DNA from: Polytrichum commune
Taxonomy: Eukaryota; Streptophyta; Polytrichopsida; Polytrichales; Polytrichaceae
NCBI GenBank assembly: GCA_950295325.1
Contig: OX485809.1
Coordinates: forward strand, 41,199,081 to 41,263,080
Length of the DNA: 64,000 nt
Direction: 5' to 3'
A program made the position numbers and the translations under genes. Under the pieces are notes generated by a model. It saw only the letters and a list, made by a program, of their open reading frames with translations. It did no database searches and had not been told where the DNA came from. This document shows positions 1-12,578 of this stretch, in pieces (the first letter of the stretch is position 1; the number at the start of each line of letters is the position of its first letter).

Positions 1-3000
1 TACACGAGTGCAACAATCTAAGATAACATGGGCTAAAACTAGTTTGATGCAAGTTAGGCAAATGCCAAGCAAACTTTAAATAGAGGCATACTTGACATGC
101 TCAAAATTATAGACATAATAATTCTCAAACTCCAAAACTACCCTAAAGATGGTAACAACTAGGGTCATCTCCTACACTAGATTATTGTGGCTATGGCTTC
201 AATACAAGTTTTCCACAAGACACATGAACATACACCCCCCCCCCCCAAGAAAAGAAAACACACACACACACACAAACAAACTTCAAGACTTCAACACAAA
301 CTCACATGCCTCCCATAAAGATATATGTCCAATAACCTCCTCAAATCATCCACATCCACTACTAAACAAAGCCAAACCCTATCTCATTCATCGCACTAAA
401 CTTGCTAATAAACAAATTTATATTAAGTAACATGCAACAAACTCTTCAATACAAGACCCATACACGATCTTAACACACATCTCTTCTAAGGTAGATGGGC
501 CTTATTTAGTTCCATTTTGTTGTTTGCTACCTTATACAACTCAATTTTGTGAGTTCAAGTTTATGTGCATCCACAAATGCATATTAAGAAGCTAGGAACA
601 CTTTTATTAAGCTTTGGAGCTAGTAATTAAAAGTTGGTATGAATCATCAAAGCTCATTGACAGAGAGCTGTAAAAAGCCACATAGGTCCTCCCCCCAAAA
701 ATGTTCAATGTTGAGCATAGAACGGTCAACAAATTTTGAGCATGTAGTCCAATATTCTTTAGATACATGTCTTTCTAGTGTCAAGTCAAATTAGGATGTT
801 GACCTTTTAGTGCCATAAGCTAAATAAAGTAGACCCAAATTTAGATGTCTAAATAATCATAGAAAAAAATTAGGCTATCTACCTTGTAACATATCCATAG
901 GCCAGACGTCACCATCCCAAACTACCCCTCCATCCATAAATAGAAAAACTATGAACGCCTCAATCACACCCTCTCAAATCCCTTATGGGCCAACCCATCA
1001 ATTACACTTCCCCACATCTCTCAAACCATTATATTATGAAACGGCCAAGACACTTGTGCAACTAAAGAAACCACGTCTTCTAGCGACAAAACCTTCCTCC
1101 ATCTCTTGTGCACTAATGCGGATAAGGCCGTATCCAAAGTGAACACCAAACCTCACCTCATAGTCTCATAGCCTCATGTACAGTACAATCCCATTCTTAA
1201 AGGACTTCACATGGACAAACACAACAAAGCCTTAAACAAGATTTGCAAAATGCTCTTCACCCATCATATCATCATATTGAAATGTCTTCATCCCTCTTCA
1301 AGTCCATGATTGGATCTATGTTAACATTGCCCATGTAGCCTTAAAACTATCAATGCCCACCTCCCGGGGGGTGGACTCTTCATACAATGTACGAATTAAC
1401 ATTAGTGTAAGGAGGGGTATCATGTGAGGCATTGATATACATAGTGTACATAAGAGAGAGGTATTGATTTTCTCTAATGTTTATATTTGGAAAGGCTATT
1501 GGCAATGTCAAAGTAAATGTATATGTACAAAAAGGGGCTTAAGGTTTAGAAAAAATATTGACAATAGATGTTAGTTTCACCCAATCCACGTTTTCATCCA
1601 TTCTTGTCATATGGTAATAGTCCTTGAATGACTACATTGTCCATTCTTGTTAGGGTTTGCATTTGGGTGCTAGGTTTTACAAATTGGAGGCACTTGGAGC
1701 ACCCATGGGCTCCCTTGGGCTTTGTTTTTTGGACTGTGGCTAAGTTATTGTGCTCTTGGCTTTCTTCATTTGATTTAAACGTTGCATTCCATGTTCATTG
1801 GAAGTGAAAGTGGATTTTATAAGTAATAGAGGCATATTTGATTCATAATTATAGTTTGTATTTGTAGTGAAGGTATTCATCGCATTAAATTGAAAAGCTT
1901 AGCATAAATACATGAGTCCATTTTCTAGCTTGTTGTTAATACATACACATTTGTTTTTTTTGTTATTATTATTATTATTATTATTATTTTCTCTTGTAAA
2001 CTTCTAGTGAATAGGGGCTTAATTTCATAGTGACCCGCGCATGTCATTCACGTATCAAATGAAGAGTCTACGCCCTGAGGCCCACCTAGGCTTTGCTTAA
2101 ACATCCTTCTTTCAAGACTACCTACACATGCATCAACACTCAAACAACCTCAATAAACACTCACCCTCCACTGATTAGAGTTCACATATTGTCACGGTAG
2201 ATGCCCATACACATGCAACTAGAAGAAGAATAGACAAGTACTCCACACATCTCTAGACCATCGTAACAAAAAGATGGAAAGTCCAATGACTAATCGCCCC
2301 AAATGCATTCGAAAGTGAAGGAATCCACATACATAACATGGCGGCTTATGAGTTTGATTGGTGATAATAAAACCCATCTCTAACATGGTTCAATAGCTTG
2401 AGGGCATAGATGTTCTTCATTCATGCTCAGTATATTATCAACAAATCCTAGATTTTAAATTTGACCATAATTTTGGATTTGCGATTTTGGTCAAATAAAC
2501 TTTGGGTGAGTGGGTGCATGTGTCTTTTCTTTTTGGCTAACCCAATGTTAATATTTGACACCAATACCAACTCTTCAAATTAGGGTTGCAAATGGTTTGT
2601 GCAAAACATGACAACAATGATCTACAAAGGGTCACGATGCCTTGTGAAAAGGTCACGACAATTTGGATGAACAACGTTTACAACGATTCAAAGGACTTAG
2701 AGCACATAAACCATTTCCAAATATAATTCGTCACTGGATATTATTATTATTATTATTAGTTCTTTTTCACCCTCTTCTTTTCCATTTTGGTTCAAATATT
2801 GTGGGTCACAAAAAATTTGGTACTTTGACCCATGATCATCACAGAAATGGACTCCACATCTTCACAAATTACAGTACCGGCAAGTGAGACACAACAAGAG
2901 AACCATCTTCACTTTTCATATATATCTCAAAAGCTAAGATATGTGACCCTATTATTGGCACTTCCAAATCATTTCTTTGGCCGTTGAATTGGCTTAGGAT

Positions 3001-3756
3001 AAATCCATCCAAATTGCAAGTTGTAAAATTGCACTTGAGATGTAGAAGTCATAACAGTCCACAGTGCATATTGTTTTACTCTTCAAAGGATCACATAGCT
3101 CTTAATGTGTGATGAACTTAAAACGGTGTCTATGTATTGAGCAAAACATCCAATCTCATCATGAAACGTGTCTTTTTGGATGTCTGTTCATACCACTCCA
3201 ATATAAGTTCAATTAAAGGGGAATGAGGTCACTCTTCTTAATTGGACACCTATATTCTAACATCCAAGATGGTGACCTCATGCAGATTTAAGATGAAATG
3301 CAATGTCACCCATGCACATTTTGAAGTTTGAAGCTTCAAAGTTATTTTGTTCGTTGAAGAGATCAGAAAACAAACACATACAAGTCACTGGTACAACATC
3401 TGAGCTCTTGGCAAAAGTGACTTGACCTTCAAAAGTTAACAGAATGATGAGTCCATCAGCCAATATCTTTGCAAATTCGGAGCTCAACACACATTTGTGT
3501 TCTTAGAAACACAAGGTTTTCATGTATAAATACATCCCATTCCATGGAGCCTCAAGTTATTCTTTCAATTAGACCAACAAGTTAACATTAGCCTCTATCT
3601 CATGGAGGCTACCACACTCCACCACTCTAGAGAATTCACTGGTTAGGTTCCCTGACTTAAAAATTTCATTTCATTTCATTCGTTCCCATTTTCAAAATGT
3701 CCAAGCTCTGATTTTAAAAAGAAAGAAAAAGAGTCTGCAAACAAATAATCTGCAAA
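1..3756. other. Intergenic DNA, no gene recognised
   Basis: No coding region, RNA gene or complete transposon could be recognised. The stretch contains a poly-C run near 234-246, an (ATT)n microsatellite at about 1,963-1,987 and another at about 2,740-2,758. The short open frames here are not supported by any family motif. Confidence 0.5.
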
Positions 3757-3905
3757 CAATCAAGCAGAAGCAGTCGTTCGATCGATCCATCTAACGGTCG
3801 TTTTTCAGTTTTTCAAACGAAGTTATCGCATCAATCAAGCAGACACAGTCGTTTGATCGATCCACCTAACGGTCGTTTTTCGAGCAAAGTCATCACATCC
3901 ATATC
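3757..3905. repeat. 75-bp tandem duplication downstream of ABI3
   Basis: Two adjacent copies of about 75 bp (3,757-3,831 and 3,832-3,905) share the core CGATCCATCTAACGGTCG or its close variant, followed by a run of T. They differ at scattered positions. The unit lies about 1.2 kb beyond the ABI3 stop codon on that gene's downstream side. Confidence 0.7.
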
Positions 3906-5095
3906 ATCAAGGAACACTAAGAGTTACCAGATAAACTTTTGCAGAAAAATTTGGTTCCTGGAAAGTCTGCTTGCACATGCCCTCCCCAGGAGGAACCCAA
4001 TTGATTCTTCAATTGATAATGTTGAAATAGGCATATACATATAATGCTTGCAAAATACCTCACAAGGAAATACAAAAGGCTCAACTTGTGCATCTTTGTA
4101 TCCCTTCCTACAACAAGCACTCAGAGGAGTTGATCTCTTCCATTTTGCAAGCGCAGTTCAGGGTCAAGGCCAAATGACCCCCCATTTGTGTGAAAAAAAT
4201 CAGCTTGCAGCACTCCCAAACTTCGTAAATACTGGATTCTTCAAGTACCACCCAACCTCGCAGAGGTTGTTTTGCGTTGCAAAAATTTGTTTCTCCTCTG
4301 TGAAGAGTCCTAAAGACATTGGATTATTTATCCACCACGGCCTATTACGGCAAAAATCATTGCAGAAACCCCTAATTAAGCCTGTCTTACACTACCCATC
4401 ATAAATACATGTCTGTATGCGCAGCAAGTGGAAAGTAGTGCCACCTAAACCCAAAACTTCTGCCAATAAAAGTGAGAGGCGGCTTCATCCTCTTCATCAT
4501 CCAAGGTTCCTCCCAAAGGCTATCTTCAAGACATCAATCATCAATCCTCGGAGAAAAGTGGCTTCGATTCAAAGTGTCGTCATCTTTTGAGTTGGAGGCA
4601 GATTGCACCAAAAGAAAACGCGAGAGGCTTTGTTGGCCGCGTGACAATGATGTGGAGCTCGTAAACTTATTGAAGCACCTGGATCCATATTTCAGGGGGC
4701 CTTTTGCTCTTTGTTGTTTTTTGTTCCTCTTGACATGAAAGCTGATTCATCTAAAATATGGTGATGATGTGCAAAATTGTGCCGCGCCCTGAAACACAAC
4801 CAACCCTCCACAAGTGAAGAACCATCATCACTATTTCCCTGCTTGTCAAAGGTGCTCTCAAAATACCGTAGAGGGCTCTCTATTCCAACCAAAATTCATT
4901 CATCTTCCTTTGGATTCTGCCACATGTCATGCTCACATTGACGCAGGCCCAATTGTATCCATCATGGAAACCATATTCCAGAACTTGTAAAGATGTAAAT
5001 AGAGTATGCCCTCTTAACAGTATGACCCCATTCTTCCATTCAGAATCTTTTCATTCATTCCTGCTTTTCCTTCAGTCCATCCTGTAGTTTTTCCA
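3906..5095. other. 3' flank of ABI3, possible 3' UTR
   Basis: The minus-strand ABI3 stop codon is at 5,096-5,098, so its 3' UTR must lie in this stretch. I see no clear poly(A) signal that fixes its end. Plus-strand open frames of 118 and 88 codons at 4,048-4,404 and 4,472-4,738 run antisense to it and show no domain I recognise. Confidence 0.45.
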
Positions 5096-8000
5096 TCAGC
5101 CAGCTGGTTCAGGTTTCGGTGACTTAGGTGTTGCCGCCAGAATCTCGTCCAATGGAAAGTCGAGATTCAAGCTTGGAAACCGTTCAAGCGGCTGAAGCAA
5201 GCCTTCGGATCCGAATGGTGTGCCCATATTGTTCATGATATCCTTCAAAAATGGATCGGCATCGCCTACTTTTGGGTGCTCCTTCAAAATACTTTCGGGA
5301 GCTCCACCCCCATAAATTCTATCCGTGACCAACCCCTTGACCTTTTGCATCATCCCCTCCTCTAGAGGAATCTTCTCTGACTTTTTCACCTGCATCCCAG
5401 TGCCATTTGAGCTCACCTGCTTCTTTCCTCGAATAATCTGCCAATATCAAAAAACCACATGGTAGCTCAGTACTAAATCATAATAAACTGCACATAATCT
5501 CATTGACCACGTCACAAACTTCCAGAGGCACACTTATTGTGTAGACATGATAATATAGAGTTATCCTCTTGACTTAACATGACTTTTGATCAGGAGTTGA
5601 TTGTTCTGAATACAACAACTTCCATGTTTTGTAAGTATTTGGTGCATGCTTGGCGGTAGTGTGGAGGTTTAAGCTAGCACATTCTATATCAGACCATTGA
5701 GGATCAAACTCATTTTGCCATGCCAAGAGGTGCTAAAATGAGTTTGGCCCTCAATGAACCAAAATAAGTTTCTCTTCATTCAAATTCAAACACTACTTCT
5801 ATGCATGCACCGTAAGTGGAAAAACAATTATTGATATTTGTATGCAAAACAACCAATAGAAAACCATAGGGGGATCTGACAAAAAGCCCCATTGAGGTAA
5901 AGGATAACTCTATTATGTTGAAAAAACATATCAGTTTCAATTGATATTGTTATCCCCTTTTATTGTGTGCCACATTCCAAAGCAACTTACTACATAAGAT
6001 TCACATGTAGTGTAGGATTATTACATTTTACACCACAATTTGGAAGTTTGTGATACATCCTTTGGTGGATACATTATATTATCATGTTCTCAACATCTGA
6101 AGTCTCGTCAGTATCAAACTGGTCCACCTGTACAGCTAGAAGGAACCACCATTACTGGCAGCTAAGGAAGGATATAACTTACAAATTTGCCTTGCCGATC
6201 CTTGTAAAGGATAAGCAAATCTCCTTCTGCAAGGTGATGAAATTTCACAAACTCTCCTGCAAGAGCCAAGCAAAACTTTCTTCAGTGTCACACGACCATC
6301 TTGCATTCTGATGTCTGAAGTGCAGTCTATTACAAGTTAGTACTGAGCTCTTTGTGACGTTCTTCTGAATTCTGAAGTGCAGATTTATTTCCCAGTTCTA
6401 CTTTTCTTTCTTACCCAACAAGGAGTGTCAACGAACACATACCACAGGCCACAAGAAGATTGGCAAATGGGTTGGAAAGCTAAACAGGAACAAAGAGCTC
6501 ACCTGTATTCTCCAGCAAGTACATCCGGCTCTTGTTATTGGGCCAGAACCTACTATCATCCAACACAGTTACACATTGTCACTACCATGTAAACATTCTT
6601 CTAATGCACTCATAACTCACCTACATGGATGAATCTTTTCCTCAGAAAACAAAAAGAAAAAGAGAATGTGAGGGAGATAGATAGTGAAGTACTTTAATAG
6701 CTGGTATTGTAACTGTATCATTCTTTTCACAGGTTGCATGCTTCAAACAAGGAAAATAATCACTCCAACCTAGAAACCAACTCAAAACTTTTCCTCTTTT
6801 CAGGCAGATAAGACCAGACCCAGAATGACTTTTAAGAAGAACCAAGACTGACTTACGATGAATCAGCAGAAACAATCAAGGGTTATGACCTCACTTCTTT
6901 AGGCGGAAGTGTCACACTGAAAGATAAAAACACCAACAACAACCAACAAAACCAAGAACCTCAAGAATGGGAAAATCATGAAGGAATAAAAACTTGACAA
7001 AAGACAGGTATATTATGCTGTTGAACACCACCATGCTGACAAGAAACCACATAAATTAAGCAATGAACTGATCTGGTCAAAATCAAAATAAAGCCGCAGA
7101 CTCATCCCAATGAAGTAACTAAACAGATAAAAAAAATATAAAAAAAATATAAAAAATCAAGTCATGGTCAGCACAGAAAAGGTGGAATACAGTCCTACAG
7201 TGACATTCAAATAACAGCAACGAGAAATAGAACAAGATGTTTGTAATTTCGGGCACTTGACAGACAATAAGGCTTAGATCCTAGAGATTTAAATGCAATT
7301 CACCAAAAGAAATAAAACTAAGTAGGCAGCAAGTTCTAAACCATGACAGGACAAAAAAAACAGTGCATCCACTGTTCTCCCACTTAATCTTTTACTGAAA
7401 TCTCCTTAAATCAGTCATGACTCTCAGCATTTGCCCACCTGTATCGGAAATTCCAGCAGACATCAGAGTCAAAATCCTCTACTTGGAGATTGATGCCCCC
7501 TCTCATAGCAAGGAGAGGCAGGTGTTGCTCAGACTCTTTCTGCAAATCATCAACAAAAACCTGCATTGAGGGCTGTGCACTGACATAAAAACTCGCATTT
7601 TGCTCATCATATATGACTTCCAACACAGCAAGTTTCGAATGATAGTGAAGCCATGAGGGGAGAACACCACTGACCTTAGGGAGAACAATTCGTCCAAGAT
7701 TGCCAACATCACTATTTCGGAGCTCTTTTTGCAGCAGAAAGGTCAATGCCTCCACGTTCCGTCCCTGTACATATCCCACCTTCATAATTGAGAACATACA
7801 TACAGGCATCACAATCGCAGGTGGGTCGCACAAGTGCCAAGAAATCTTGTACACAGGTATACACAACAACATGAAATTTTTGTTGTCAATCAAGGTGCGT
7901 GCCAATCGGAAGAGTTTAGTCTTGACCTTCGTAGTACTGTCATAGAGATTTTATTCATCAGCTTCATCATGAAGGGGACTGAAAAGCTGCCACCACAAGA

Positions 8001-10259
8001 AACTAGCTTCATCACCCCTAAACTATGTGGAACAGATATCTGCAGCCTTGTTACAGTAGAAAAATTGAGAGCTCAAAGAAAGGAGCCTTTGAGAAAATGT
8101 CTTACGCACACTAGTTCACTCAACTCCACTTTACACTTGAGCTTTCAACTTGAGAGCTTGAACTTTTTTACCAAGCTTACAACATTCACATGGTGGCTGG
8201 ATGGATCCCATGTGGAAGGACTACGACAAGCTCTTAGTCATTCTTGACAAGCTCTTGGCCAAACTCCTAATCTATCTCGTGGAGATAGCTTAAGAATATC
8301 AAGAGTTCGAGCTACCATTTTGTGCACCCCAAGCCAATGAGCATGGCCACTTAACAATTGCTCAAAATATTGAGAGCTAGAAGATTAGTCAAGCTCTTAA
8401 TATTTTCACCTTTGGATGAATGCTCGTCAACTCCAAGAAATCAAACTCCCAGATAGTGCAAGTTTGGGCTCTCAACTTGAGCTCTAGTGTAAAAAGTGGC
8501 CTGAAAATGATATACACTAATGTTGAAGAGAAAGAAGGTCTATATTACACACCTTTCGTTGCGCTCTGACAGAACCACCAACTGGCCAAAATTCTAATCT
8601 GTCTCATGGACACTGCAGAATGTCAAGAGTTCAGGTTTCATTTTGTGGGCCACAAGCCAATAGGCATGGCCACTTTACACTTGCTCAGACTATTGAGAGC
8701 TTGAAGATTGCTCAAGCTCTCAATAGTTTGAGCTCTGGATGAATGCTTGTCATCTCCAAGAATACAAACTCCCAAAAATCGTAAGTTCAAGTCCTCAACT
8801 CGAGCTCCAGTGTAAAAAAAGCGGCCTGAAAATATATACACTAAAGAAGGTCCACATTACACACCTTTCGTTCTGCATTGACACCACCTGCAATCTGTCC
8901 ACCAACCTGAGAACTCCCCGTCCTCCTCATCCCTCCCATCTCCTGTAACCCCGCCTGCGAGGAACCCCCACACCCAGACCCAGACGTCGCGGTTGCATTC
9001 GCACTGCTCGAGGTTCGAGCATGGTGCGACATGGATTGCCGTTGCCTCGCCATCCGGTTTCTTCTCGCAGCTCTTGTGGTGGCCGCGGGAGAATTATCAA
9101 CAGGGTTTCCACCACCATTTGTTCCACATGCATATGCTAACCCTAACCCTGCCTGCATGTTGCAATACAATTGTTGCTGCATTCCCCCATCCTCGCACTT
9201 CATCTGTGGCATCATCGGTCCCATCGAAAGCGCCGGACCTGAAACACCACCCATTTCTGATTTCGGAAAAGGGTACTGCTGCCCTGGCATCATCGCCACC
9301 GCCGTCGTCATCGGCATGCTACCACCAATGCCCATGAACGTGGTGGTTGGTTGGTGGTAAATTGCTTCACTCGCATTCTCAACCATCATCAACCGGCGGG
9401 ACTTGAACCGGTGAAGATGATGAAGCTCCTGCTGTGCTCCACCGGGTGTCCCCATCGAGTCAGCCGACTTCAACCGATGAAGATGATGCATCTCCTGTGC
9501 TCCGCCGAATGTGGTGTTGGCCGATATCGGCATCTCGGCAAGCCCGCCGAACGGGTGGAACCTGTCATTTCTCTGGTGAAGCATTGGTTCAAGCACCGCC
9601 CCATATGCCGCAGCGGAGGCAGCCGCAGCAGCGACGCTCATAGCAAAATCGAAGGGCATGCTATTATGTTGTTGCTGTGATTGATCCAAACTGCTTTCGG
9701 TGGGCGAGGAGGACGATTTGCACCCTTTTTGTTCCTTAACCCACATGATGATATAACCCATGAGGCTCTTAAGCCCTTTCTCGCCGCCTCCTAGGGTTTC
9801 AATCGCACGGTTGAGCACTGCTTCGTTCACTTTCACCTTCTTCAGTATGGCCCTCACGTTTCCGTCGCGTAGAATCGACAGGGAGCTGTCATCTGCACCA
9901 TCCGTAAAGCCCGAGCCATTGTGGTCGGAGGAGCTCGTTGTGGAGTAGGACGCGGATTCAACCTGTGAGCAGAAGTCCCCGCTGCCTTCGTGTTCCATAC
10001 TAGAAGAGGGATTTGAAGACGGGTTCGAAGAGTGTGTGGAGGATTGGGGGAACGGAACACTGGGGAGGGCTTGCGTGTTGAGCCACGAGCTCTCTTCGCT
10101 CTCTAAATGTAGAGTGGCCGCGTCCCGTTCCTTAAGATCTTCAAGTGCAAACTCAAGGCTTGCCCAGTTTGCTCCACTCATCATCTCCCGGGATGACTCT
10201 ACTCCCCGCAGCATCTCACACTGCTGCTTGATTTTTGTAGCTTCCATCCTTGACGACAT
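5096..10259 (-). CDS. ABI3: ABI3/VP1-type B3 domain transcription factor
   Basis: Six exons join in phase to a 682-residue protein: 10,259-8,865; 7,764-7,675; 7,539-7,439; 6,549-6,503; 6,256-6,183; 5,437-5,096, all with GT-AG introns. Family role (known): nuclear regulator of abscisic acid responses, desiccation tolerance and maturation genes, binding RY elements through B3. B1 lies at about residues 130-179 (VRAILKKV, then TLGGGEKG). B2 is at 396-415 (AARRNRMARQRQS). B3 is at about 473-576 (FLLQKELRNSDVGNLGRIVL, then FWPNNKSRMYLLENTG, ending LIRG-like IIRGKK). The tail of about 106 residues is acidic and proline-containing. A 14-15-residue unit (GGAQ..LHHLHR.KS) occurs twice at about 252-287. 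The start is the first ATG of exon 1. A possible acceptor (TATCAG) just upstream at about 10,269 means a further 5' exon cannot be excluded. Length matches the family (about 690-720). Confidence 0.9.
7765..8864 (-). other. ABI3 intron 1, repeat-filled
   Basis: The intron is bounded by the donor AAAG|GTGTGT at 8,865/8,864 and the acceptor GTACAG at 7,765. It joins exon 1 to the first B3 exon in phase 0. It is about 1.1 kb long, much longer than intron 2 (135 bp), because it carries a dispersed repeat and a local tandem duplication. Confidence 0.8.
8040..8250. repeat. Dispersed repeat in ABI3 intron 1
   Basis: This segment resembles 52,910-53,125 along its length. Shared blocks include a start CTTAC.CACACTA, then ACTCCA.TTTAC, then TTTCAACTTGA.AGCTTGAAC and finally ACGACAAGCTC-like text. 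The family also has inverted-repeat character (CTCAAGTTGAGAG and its complement), so it is probably a non-autonomous TIR element. Confidence 0.55.
8255..8875. repeat. ~310-bp tandem duplication spanning the exon-1 donor
   Basis: Copy 1 (about 8,255-8,570) and copy 2 (about 8,580-8,875) align block by block: TTGGCCAAA.T.CTAATCT, CAAGCCAATGAGCATGGCCA, GGATGAATGCT.GTCA, GTGGCCTGAAAAT and ATTACACACCTTTCGTT. The last block is the exon-1/intron-1 junction, so a second donor (CGAAAG|GTGTGT) exists at 8,553/8,552 inside the intron. The copies differ by many substitutions and small indels, so the event is not recent. Confidence 0.75.
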
Positions 10260-12200
10260 CAGCACCTGCTGATACAATTCGGTCAGAAACAAATCAAAAA
10301 AATTGAAAATACTTCAATTCAACTATTGTTGCAAAATGGACCCCTTACGCCAAAACTGGACAAAAGAGCGATCTGATGTATTTAGGTGAATGAAAAACAT
10401 GATGAAAATTGTCGTTGCCTCCCACCCTACTTAAGACTACAAACTCAATGCAATGTCCCTAGGTGTCAAGCTCTCTCCATCTCCGCATCTTAGCAACACA
10501 CATGGCGGCTGACAAAAACCTGGAAACTCGCAAAAGAGTCTTGAGAGATAGTTCACAAGCTTCGTTAAGAAAGTTAAATGCGACAGAACTACAGAAACAC
10601 AATCCAACACCGATGCACTGGCTATGTCGATAGGGTACGGGATTGGGATCCGGACAGGTGCAACCGGTATACAAAGTGAAGAGAAGACTGAACAACAACC
10701 TGAGAGAGATGATGAATTGATGCTTGATTTTATCCAATTTCACAACATCATCATTTGTCCCCACTCAGAAGCTCTCCTCTTAGAGCTGCTGCACATCCAC
10801 AATAGCAGCGATGATGATGATGAAGACCACCCTATCAAGATACAGAGCAACCAGAACATAGCCCCAACCACACCAAGTCTAAGTCTAAGTCAAGCAGAAG
10901 CAGAAGCAGGAGCAGCAACTTCCACTTAGCACCATAACAACTAAGTTGTGAGTTTTCTGTTGGTGTGGTGTCTGTTTACCATTTCGGCAGGGCTGTCTGT
11001 CGTCTCCCCCGGTCCAAAATGCCAGAGATCTCCTTAAACAGAGCAGAGCAAGACCCAGAGCAACTGCTCCCCTGAGAGAGAAGGTTTGTTCTCCCTGGCG
11101 CCTGTTGAATTATTGTTGCGGATATTGAGGAGGTCACAATTTGCAAGCTTCCAGTACAGGAAGGCTTGTTAACCGTATCATCGTCATCACACGGCATTCG
11201 TTTCCAATCTCACCGACCATCCTCATCGTCGCCTCCGCCCAGGAGGTGGACTGGTCACCTCTGTGTGTGTGTGTGTGTGTGTGTCTCTCTCTCTCTCTCT
11301 GCGCCCTCTCTTTTCTCTTTCTTTCTTCACCGTCACTTGACTCACAAGCTAGCTCCCCTCCGCCAGCTACAGTCGACCCTCCACTACCAAAACCTGATCG
11401 AAAATGCTCCTCCGAACAGCATCTCCACTTGGCAAGGGTCAATCCCTCTCCCTATCTATCTGTCTGTCCTTCTCAGCCACCGTGGACAGTTACACCTTTC
11501 TTAACTTATGAGATCCCCACAAGCTTTATTCTTGGCCCAAATGCCCCACTCTTCCTTGGATCCGGTGCCACAACCACCCTTACGATCTCACAGCAGCACC
11601 TCTACCTCCACCCGCACCAAATCCTCCAAACTCCATCGCCCTGCTAAGTTCTAACCCACGTCAACAACAACATCAACCGGAACTCCGCAACCTTACCCTC
11701 GAAGATGATGACCTCTTCCTCTCCACCACTAACAGCAAGGAAGCAACCAACCCCAACCGAACCAAACCTCTACTCCGACAAGGAAACGACGACGACGACA
11801 ACAACAGCAACAAGGGGAGCCGGAGCGTCACTATAATACTACTGCGCCGAGAAGCGAGCCCCGAAACGCATCGACGGCGGCGACCCAGCACGCACAAAGA
11901 CGGCAGGCACCGATTGGGCGCCCAAGGTGGGAGTTTTTGGCAGGCAAAAGTGGGAGTTTCTGGGCGAGGGGCAAAAATGGTATCCGTGGACCCTCATTCA
12001 CCGAGCGAAGGAGACAAGAGAGGCGAGGGGAGGGGAGGGGGAGCGGAGCGGAGGAGGGAGAGAGAAGAGAGACGACACAGAGCGGGACAAGGGGGAGCTC
12101 TGCTGGCAATTAGCTGAGTTGGCAGTCCAGTCAGATTCTCAGGGACGCGTGTCGGGCTGTGAGCGGCCTTCGGATCGCGCATTGAACTAGGTCCTGCGCC
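10260..12200 (-). promoter_or_regulatory. Upstream/5' UTR region of ABI3
   Basis: The DNA upstream of ABI3 is richer in G+C and CpG than the rest of the window, especially 11,650-12,190, and is pyrimidine-rich on the sense strand. It is the likely site of the promoter and 5' UTR, possibly with a 5' UTR intron ending near 10,269. Several open frames on both strands (for example 11,141-11,647 plus and 11,134-11,442 minus) overlap without recognisable domains. No TATA box or initiator could be placed with confidence. Confidence 0.45.
11262..11300. repeat. (GT)n(CT)n compound microsatellite
   Basis: About 11 GT units are followed directly by about 8 CT units, roughly 1 kb upstream of the assigned ABI3 start. 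Confidence 0.9.
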
Positions 12201-12282
12201 AGTCGTGGTGAGTGGGTAGGAAGGAAGGTAGGGACCTTTTTAACTTTTGGGAGGTTGAACTAGAACAATGAACAGACAGCTA

Positions 12283-12490
12283 CACAAGCTTATAGTTACA
12301 GATGAACTGGTTGAGTTTTAAAATAGCCTGTTAAAATTCAAGACTTCGGGAAAACTACCGATGGATTTACAAGAATTTATTCTTCAATTCAATAAAGAAA
12401 ACGAGAAAAAAAAGAAGGAAGATGTCAATGTGTAACATGATTGATATTTGGAACACTAGGATCTCGACTGATTATGCCCAAACATCTTCC
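12283..12490. repeat. Dispersed ~210-bp repeat, copy 1
   Basis: It opens with AGTTACAGATGAACTGGTTG, continues with AAGACTTCGG and GATGTCAA.GTGTAA, and closes with GGATCTCGACTGATTATGCC. Related copies lie at 24,085-24,260, in part at 25,015-25,115, and at 56,585-56,800. No coding content. Confidence 0.7.
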
Positions 12491-12578
12491 CATATACTGA
12501 AAACTAGAAGAGTGGAACTTAATTAGTAATACGCTTTAGCATTGCAGGGTGGCTTCCAATGACATTGGCAGCTAGGTA

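Noticed and set aside
4048..4404. 118-codon plus-strand ORF
   Set aside because: No recognisable domain or splice context; it lies antisense to the likely ABI3 3' UTR.
7700..8247. Plus-strand frames of 81 and 137 codons
   Set aside because: They run antisense to the B3 exon and through intron repeats, and have no domain.
8993..9948. Several plus-strand open frames of 60-114 codons
   Set aside because: They are antisense to ABI3 exon 1, whose minus-strand frame carries the B1 and B2 domains.
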